DNA of 37,500 bases from contig NC_081405.1 in the NCBI RefSeq assembly GCF_030272615.1, positions 473,918,008-473,955,507 of the forward strand, given 5' to 3'. Within the stretch, counting starts at the first letter, position 1; every line of letters begins with the position of its first letter. Below the pieces are notes generated by a model. It saw only the letters and a program-made list of their open reading frames with translations, did not search any database and had not been told where the DNA came from. Made by a program: the position numbers and the translations under genes. Shown here one piece after another: positions 32,338-37,500 of the stretch. Source of the DNA: Cryptomeria japonica. Its lineage: Eukaryota; Streptophyta; Pinopsida; Cupressales; Cupressaceae.

Positions 32338-32781
32338 GCAGAGTACCAGGCCATAGTCATTGAGGATGCAGGTAAGATCAAAAGTAGCAGTATTTCTATA
32401 TTATTTGACTCAGGAGCGACTGACTCCTTCATATCTCCATTGATGGTGGAGTGTTGCAGGCTAGTGGCAGTTAGGCAAGGTGTCAGTTGGGAAGTGGAGT
32501 TAGCATCAGGGGCTAGAGTGTCAATGGATTCAAAGTTTAGAGGATGGCCACTCCAGATTGGTAATACCACCACTGTAGTAGATCTTAGAGTTATGCCACT
32601 CGGATCTTATGATGTCGTACTTGGCATGGATTGGCTTTACGCCCATAGGGCCAAGATGGATTGTCACCTGAAAAATATTGAGTGTGAGGATGATCATGGT
32701 GCTCCCATAGTAATCACAGGGATTCAGAGACCCCTGTCTCTTCGTATGATTTCTGTTATGCAGCTTAAGCAGAGCATGTGA
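32338..32781 (+). pseudogene. gypsy Pol: aspartic protease
   Basis: In the same frame as gag, with no gag-pol frameshift site. The active site is ILFDSGATDSFIS (catalytic Asp codon at 32407). The C-terminal half carries YDVVLGMDWLY, a gypsy protease hallmark. A TGA (32779-32781) closes the piece at a Trp-like position (MW-KGCQ). Apart from its boundaries the domain is intact. It would cleave the Gag-Pol precursor. Confidence 0.9.
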
Positions 32782-33738
32782 AAGGGATGCCAGTTGTTTG
32801 CTATCACTATTAGTGATAGAGAGGAAGAAAATGAGAAGGAGTCTTCCATAGATGATCATCCCATCCTTGAGGCATTTGTAGATGTGTTTCCAACCGAGCT
32901 ACCTGGTATGCCACCGAGCAGAGAGATTGACTTCTACATAGATTTGGTACCGGGAGCCGAGCCAATTTAGAGAGCACCCTATAGGATGACCACACATGAG
33001 CTTAATGAGATCAAGATGCAGCTAGAAAAACTTTTAGAGAAGGGTCAAATTCATCCTAGCATCTCCCCTTTAGGTGCACTAGTCATCTTCATGAAGAAGG
33101 ATGGGTCCCTTTGGTTATGCATGGATTACAAGCAACTGAACAAAGTAACCATCAAGAACCATTATCCCTTGCCCAGGATCGATGATTTGTTTGATCAACT
33201 TCAAGGTGCTAAAGTGTTCTCCAAAATAGATCTGAAGTCAGGATATCAATAGTTAAGGATTGTGGAGAGTGATATCCACAAGACCGCGTTTCATACTATA
33301 TATGGTCACTATGAGTTTACTGTGGTCCCATTCAGTCTTATGAATGCTCCAGATATATTCATGAGTCTCATGAATTAGGTATTCTACACTTTCCTCAACC
33401 GATTTGTGATTGTGTTCCTTGATGAAATATTGATATATTCTCAGAATGAGAAGGAGCATGAGGAGCATTTGAGATAGGTTTTATAGTGTTTGAGGGACAA
33501 CCAGTTGTTTGGCAGTTTGTCGAAGTGTGCTTTCTTTAGATCAGAAGTCAAATACCTTGGGCATGTCATATCCGATGATGGGATCTCAGTTAACCTATCA
33601 AAGATTAGAGCTATCATGGATTGGCCAACACCAACCAATGTGACAGAGGTCAGGAGCTTCATGGGTTTAGCAGGATACTATAGACGCTTTGTTGAGGGAT
33701 TTTCCAGAGTTGCACACCCTATCACATCCCTCCAGTGA
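32782..33738 (+). pseudogene. gypsy Pol: reverse transcriptase
   Basis: PTELPGMPPSREIDF and [11 protein letters not shown] lead into the polymerase. [20 protein letters not shown] and [13 protein letters not shown] give the first catalytic Asp. [12 protein letters not shown] and FVIVFLDEILIYS form the catalytic box, and [17 protein letters not shown] closes it. The box reads LDEI where the family has two Asp (DD), a GAT/GAC-to-GAA change at 33424-33426, so catalysis should be lost. Stops are TAG at 32968, 33250, 33376, 33475 and 33484, with TGA at 33736 (Trp position). GYQ-stop-LRI is a clear Gln position in the family. Confidence 0.92.
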
Positions 33739-34197
33739 AAGGGAAAGAAATTTGAGTGGATAGAGAAGTGTGAGAGGGCTTTTCAGGATCTAAAAAGGGC
33801 GCTCACCAGTGCACCTATTCTTATTTTTCCAGACCCCACAAATGATTTTATGGTATGCACAGATGCTTCCTTGGATGGATTAGGAGCAATCCTTATGTAG
33901 GAGGGTAGAGTTATAGCGTATGAGTCTAGGAAACTTAAGACTTATGAGCTTAACTACCCTACGCATGACCTAGAGCTTGCAGCAATAGTGCATGCACTTG
34001 TGAGGTGGAGACACTTACTTTTGGGCCATCACTTCGAGCTTCATTCAGACCATCAGAGTTTGCAGTACATCTTCACCTAGCCTAACCTTAATGCACGCCA
34101 GAGGAGATGGATGAAGTTCCTTTGTGAGTATGATTTTGATGTCCACTACATCAAAGGGAAGGAGAACGTAGTCGTAGATGCCTTGAGTAGGAGGTGA
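33739..34197 (+). pseudogene. gypsy Pol: RNase H
   Basis: Same frame. [15 protein letters not shown] leads into [14 protein letters not shown], with the first acidic residue. THDLELAAIVHAL gives the catalytic Glu and ELHSDHQSLQYIF the next Asp. It ends [16 protein letters not shown], the conserved end of gypsy RNase H. Stops are TAG at 33898 and 34078, then TGA at 34195 (CGA to TGA). Confidence 0.9.
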
Positions 34198-35163
34198 CAT
34201 GAGGTATATACCATATCTATGAGCACATATTTGAGAGACCATATTTTGTAGCAATTGCCAGAGGATGGATGGTATCTAGAGGTGTGTCAAAGGATATGAT
34301 CTCAGGAGATCTTGGAGGGGAAGTATGTGGATTACTCTTTAGAGTCCAATGGTTTATTATGTCATAGAGGGCACATCTATGTACCTTCTCCTAGGGGATT
34401 GCGAGAGTTCATTGTCATGGAGGCTCATAGAGCTCCTTATGTAGCACATCTTGGGGTTAAGAAGATGCATGCAGATTTGAGGCAGTTATATCACTGGCTA
34501 GGTATGCGGCAGCTTATCGCTAAGTTAGTAGCCAATGCCTTGAGTGTCAGAGAGTCAAGGCAGAGCACCACCATCCTGGTGGGTTGCTCTAGTCTCATGC
34601 TATACCAGAGTAGAAGTGGGATACTATATCCATGGATTTCATTATTAGTCTTCCCATGTCATCTCGTCACCATGATTCTATCTTGGTGACAATTGACAAG
34701 TTGACCAAAGTAGCTCACTTCTCACTAGTCCGAACTACCTTCACAGCTCCAGCAGTGGCACAGGTGTTCTTGTGAGACATTGTTAGGCTTCATGGTATTC
34801 CACACAAGATTATTTTTGATAGGGATTCCCTCTTCACTTCTTCCTTTTGGAAGGCATTACAAGCAGCTATGGGTACCAAGCTCAATTTCAGCACAACCTA
34901 TCATCCGAAAATGGATGGGCAGACAAAATAGGTTAACCAGGTGTTAGAGGATATGCTTCGCATGTACGTCATAGATCATCAGACCAGATGGGAGGAGTAC
35001 CTTCATTTAGTAGAATTTGCCTACAATAATGGACATCACACTTCTTTAGGGATGCCACCTTTTTAGGCTTGTACGACAGACCATGCAGGATACCCTTGAG
35101 TTGGGATTGTATTGAGGATAGAGTGGCCATAGGCCCTGAGATGGTTCATGATGTGGAACAATA
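34198..35163 (+). pseudogene. gypsy Pol: integrase zinc domain and core
   Basis: The zinc domain is AHLGVKKMHADLRQLYHW, followed by a one-base deletion at about 34535 just before CLECQRVK, which is read in the next frame. The core has WDTISMDFI (first Asp), ITFDRD-like [11 protein letters not shown] (second Asp) and GQTK, where Lys replaces the catalytic Glu of GQTE, a G-to-A change. A second frameshift lies near 35075. Stops in the successive frames are TAG at 34249, 34590, 34611, 34929, 35064 and 35162, with TGA at 34297 and 34773. Confidence 0.88.
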
Positions 35164-35164
35164 G

Positions 35165-35695
35165 GTAATTTTGATTAGACAACACCTTAGTGAGGCACAG
35201 GATAGGCAGAAGAAATATGCAGATGCAAAGAGGATAGACCAGAGTTACATGGTTGGGGACAGAGTTTTTCTGAGAGTGCGACCACATAAGAGTCCAATCT
35301 GTTATGGAGAGGGTTCTAAGCTCACACCTCACTTTGTTGGACCTTTTGAGATCCTTGAGAGAATAGGACCAGTTGCTTATCACCTAGCTTTGCCACCTAG
35401 CCTATCACACATCCACGATGTGTTTTATGTATCAGTTTTGAGGAAGTATATCTATGATGAGTCTCATATTTTAGATTGGGATGCCTTGTAGGTGGAGTCG
35501 GACAGATAGCTAGCTTTGGAGCCCATTTGCATTTTGGCTCACCAAACGTTGGCACTTCGAGGTCGAGAGCTAGACCAGGTTAGGGTCTAGTGGGATTTCT
35601 ATGATGAGGTTATAGCTTCATGGGAGGATGCAACATGTATGAGATCAAAATACCCTCATCTTTTTGATGAACTCCAGGAGGACGTTTATGCCTAG
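35165..35695 (+). pseudogene. gypsy Pol: integrase C-terminal GPY/F module and tail
   Basis: HLSEAQDRQKKYADAKR and VGDRVFLRVRPHK lead into HFVGPFEILERIGPVAY, the GPY/F module, then HDVFYVSVLRKY. Past that, RVQWDFYDEVIASWEDA-like sequence and SKYPHLF resemble the chromodomain-type tail of chromoviruses, but too little is conserved to be sure. TAG codons at 35489, 35507 and 35588 all sit at probable Gln positions. The TAG at 35693-35695 is the natural end and overlaps the polypurine tract, so there is no 3' spacer. Confidence 0.87.
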
Positions 35696-35705
35696 AGGGG
35701 GAGGG
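35694..35705 (+). promoter_or_regulatory. polypurine tract of gypsy element
   Basis: AGAGGGGGAGGG directly precedes TGTGAGG of the 3' LTR and primes plus-strand DNA synthesis. It shares two bases with the pol stop codon. Confidence 0.9.
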
Positions 35706-37500
35706 TGTGAGGCCCTACCCCGACCCATCCTATCTTTTCAATTATTTTCATGTTGGAACTATTATGGATGCTTTATTTTGATACATTATGGATATAGAAA
35801 TTTATATGGTCCCACGAATTTGGTAACATTGATATATATTGATGCTTCATTTCTATGCTTTGTAGATATAGAATTTTATATGATCCTAGAATAGGGTAAC
35901 ATTGTGACAATGTATGTCATTATCTGATTTGCAGGACTTTATTATGATGCTATAAATATGTTTGCATATCTTATAAATGGATCAAATTATGATGGATTGC
36001 TTATGTGAATTGCTTTGATATGTGGCAATTGTATTGTATAATGTCAATTCAATGCAGAATGATTGTATTGTATTCTTAATTATGTGTTTTATATTATATG
36101 AGGCTATTGGAAAGTACTAATGTTTAAATTGAGATGTGCAAGAAATTATCCATGTGACCATGCAAATATTATGGAGAACCAAGCCTAGACCTGTGTACAT
36201 TTGTAAAACCAAGGGTTGTCTATTTGGAGAGACAACACCCCATACGTATTGTATTTTATTCGTAAACATAAAATGTTGCATGAGTGTAAATTGTATTTAT
36301 TAAAGTGTTTAAATCAATTAAGGGACAATTGCCATGTGTGTATTTGTGATGTGGTATCATTTTGTAGTGTCACTTGACCCCTATGTTGTATGTTGTGTTG
36401 GCAATTGTCATGTCACCTTTTTGAGAAATTTACTTTTTGTTTAATTGTTATATTACCTTATTAACCTTGAAGGAACCAAGAAACCTAGGTTAGTGAGCCA
36501 CAAGGAGGGTCAACTCAAAGTTGACCCGTAGGTTAACTTTAGGTGGACTTTCTAAGGGTTAAATCAACTCCTAGAGTCAATTTTAGAGCATTTTTATTAG
36601 GCCTCATGAGGTACCTATGGGTGAAGGCCAAAATTGGCCCTGTGTCTTTCCCTTAGGGCTTGTTTAACTACCAAAAAAAGTGGTTTTCCCAAGATGGATG
36701 AATTCCATCTATAGGAGTGCCATCCTTGGTAGGATAGCCTTCTTGATAGGTGTAATCCCTCTTCCCCATTTCATTCCCCTTCTCTAGGTGCCTTGGTGAA
36801 GGAGTGTGTAAGACCTAGGGAAGACCAACCAATGGGAGTCCCTCACTCTATCCAAGAGGTTGTAAGGAGTGAGAGAAGCCTTCTTAGGCTAGGAATTGAA
36901 GCTTAGTGAGCTAATCACCCACTCTCCATCTTTGGAGATTTTGGACAATTTTTTGAGGAAAAACCAGTTGAGATAGGAAATTTGGCTAAGTGTTGCAGAA
37001 AAGATTGTGGATTGGGCTACTCTTCATCAAGTTTTCCCTTAGATACCCTTGGCAGAGTCAAGGTTAGTGTTTTCTGTTCTTACTTGTGTACTTGAGAATC
37101 TGTTGTAGAATACTTGAATGGAAAATGTTGTATTTTTATTTGTGTTGAACTTGTGAAAGCTTTGTGTGATTTCTTGCTTATTTTCTGTTTATGCATTGTT
37201 GTGTTTTGGGAGTGTCCAAGACCATCTTTCCCTTGGGAGGGCAGATTGGTCTTGGGGGTGGAATAAGTATGATAGCCTTAGAGTGAGAGGCTCTCCTTAT
37301 GAGAGTGATCTCAAGGGTTTGTCCATGTGACCCTTGCTGCATAGTTGTGTTTATGCATTCAAGGGTCATAAGGGGAGCAAGTATGATATGTTTGCCTTTT
37401 GGGGGTCATAAAGATATGGGGTTTGAGATGAGATTTGTAGTGTTTTCATGGAGGCCATGAGTTGGCTGTGAGTTACTAGCAGAATCTCCTCTAGGGTACT
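35706..37500 (+). repeat. 3' LTR of gypsy element, partial
   Basis: Collinear with 18635-20441 and cut by the window end. It has no copia insertion in the part visible, so the intact LTR is expected to continue another ~2.7 kb beyond the window. Small frames on either strand here are the same non-coding frames as in the 5' copy. Confidence 0.92.

Larger units (their letters stand above)
18635..37500 (+). mobile_element. Ty3/gypsy (Del/Tekay-like) retrotransposon with giant LTRs, interrupted
   Basis: Bases 18635-20441 and 35706-37500 are about 96% identical and both start TGTGAGGCCCTACC. The second follows a polypurine tract, so these are the 5' and 3' LTRs. The 5' LTR is split by copia C and ends at 30813, just before a Met-tRNA primer site. 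Removing the insertion gives an LTR of roughly 4.5 kb. The internal part (30814-35705) codes gag, protease, RT, RNase H and integrase in the gypsy order. Same-frame gag-pol, the RT block KAPYRM-like RAPYRM and the VFYVSVLRKY integrase tail fit the Del/Tekay chromovirus branch. The element continues past the window end. Confidence 0.9.

Noticed and set aside
30934-35695. Genuine UAG recoding to Gln in the element
   Set aside because: Loss of catalytic residues and frameshifts show decay, TGA codons also occur, and no plant nuclear code with UAG as Gln is known to me.

Overview
The window is plant nuclear DNA made almost entirely of LTR retrotransposons and tandem or palindromic repeats. I found no host protein gene, tRNA, rRNA or CRISPR array. 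Three Ty1/copia elements, one Ty3/gypsy element with very long LTRs and the front part of another probable LTR element fill most of it. The host is a seed plant. A large, repeat-swollen genome such as a conifer or other gymnosperm fits, but that is inference and no marker gene settles it.

Layout. 1-4412: copia A (+), cut by the window edge, with a nearly intact pol broken by only three TAG codons, then its 3' LTR. 4413-6232: an A+T-rich satellite of alternating ~90 bp and ~79 bp monomers, each built round a ~50 bp dyad. 6233-6870: a long inverted repeat and five 18-bp palindromes. 6870-7640: featureless A+T-rich DNA. 7645-11645: copia B (+), 5'-truncated and heavily decayed, with its 3' LTR. 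11646-18634: degenerate DNA holding the end of a probable LTR (TATA box at 13998, possible primer-binding site at 14457), several minisatellites, a perfect-looking A+T hairpin and a gag-like reading frame with a 48-bp repeat. 18635-37500: a Del/Tekay-like gypsy element (+). Its 5' LTR starts at 18635, is split by copia C (minus strand, 20464-28100, both LTRs, near-matching 5-bp flanks) and resumes at 28101 to end at 30813. A Met-tRNA primer site, gag-pol, polypurine tract and a 3' LTR running off the window follow.

How the parts relate. No element here is autonomous as read. The gypsy gag-pol reads essentially as one frame but carries about 30 TAG, 6 TGA and no TAA premature stops. This is the footprint expected from C-to-T change at CAG sites, and far more stops than its LTR divergence (~4%) predicts. 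The nested copia C has more diverged LTRs (~6%) than the gypsy element it sits in, which reverses the order required by nesting. Three unrelated families of short, phased palindromes (satellite, 18-mers, and a six-hairpin cluster inside the gypsy LTR) are the most unusual non-coding structures.
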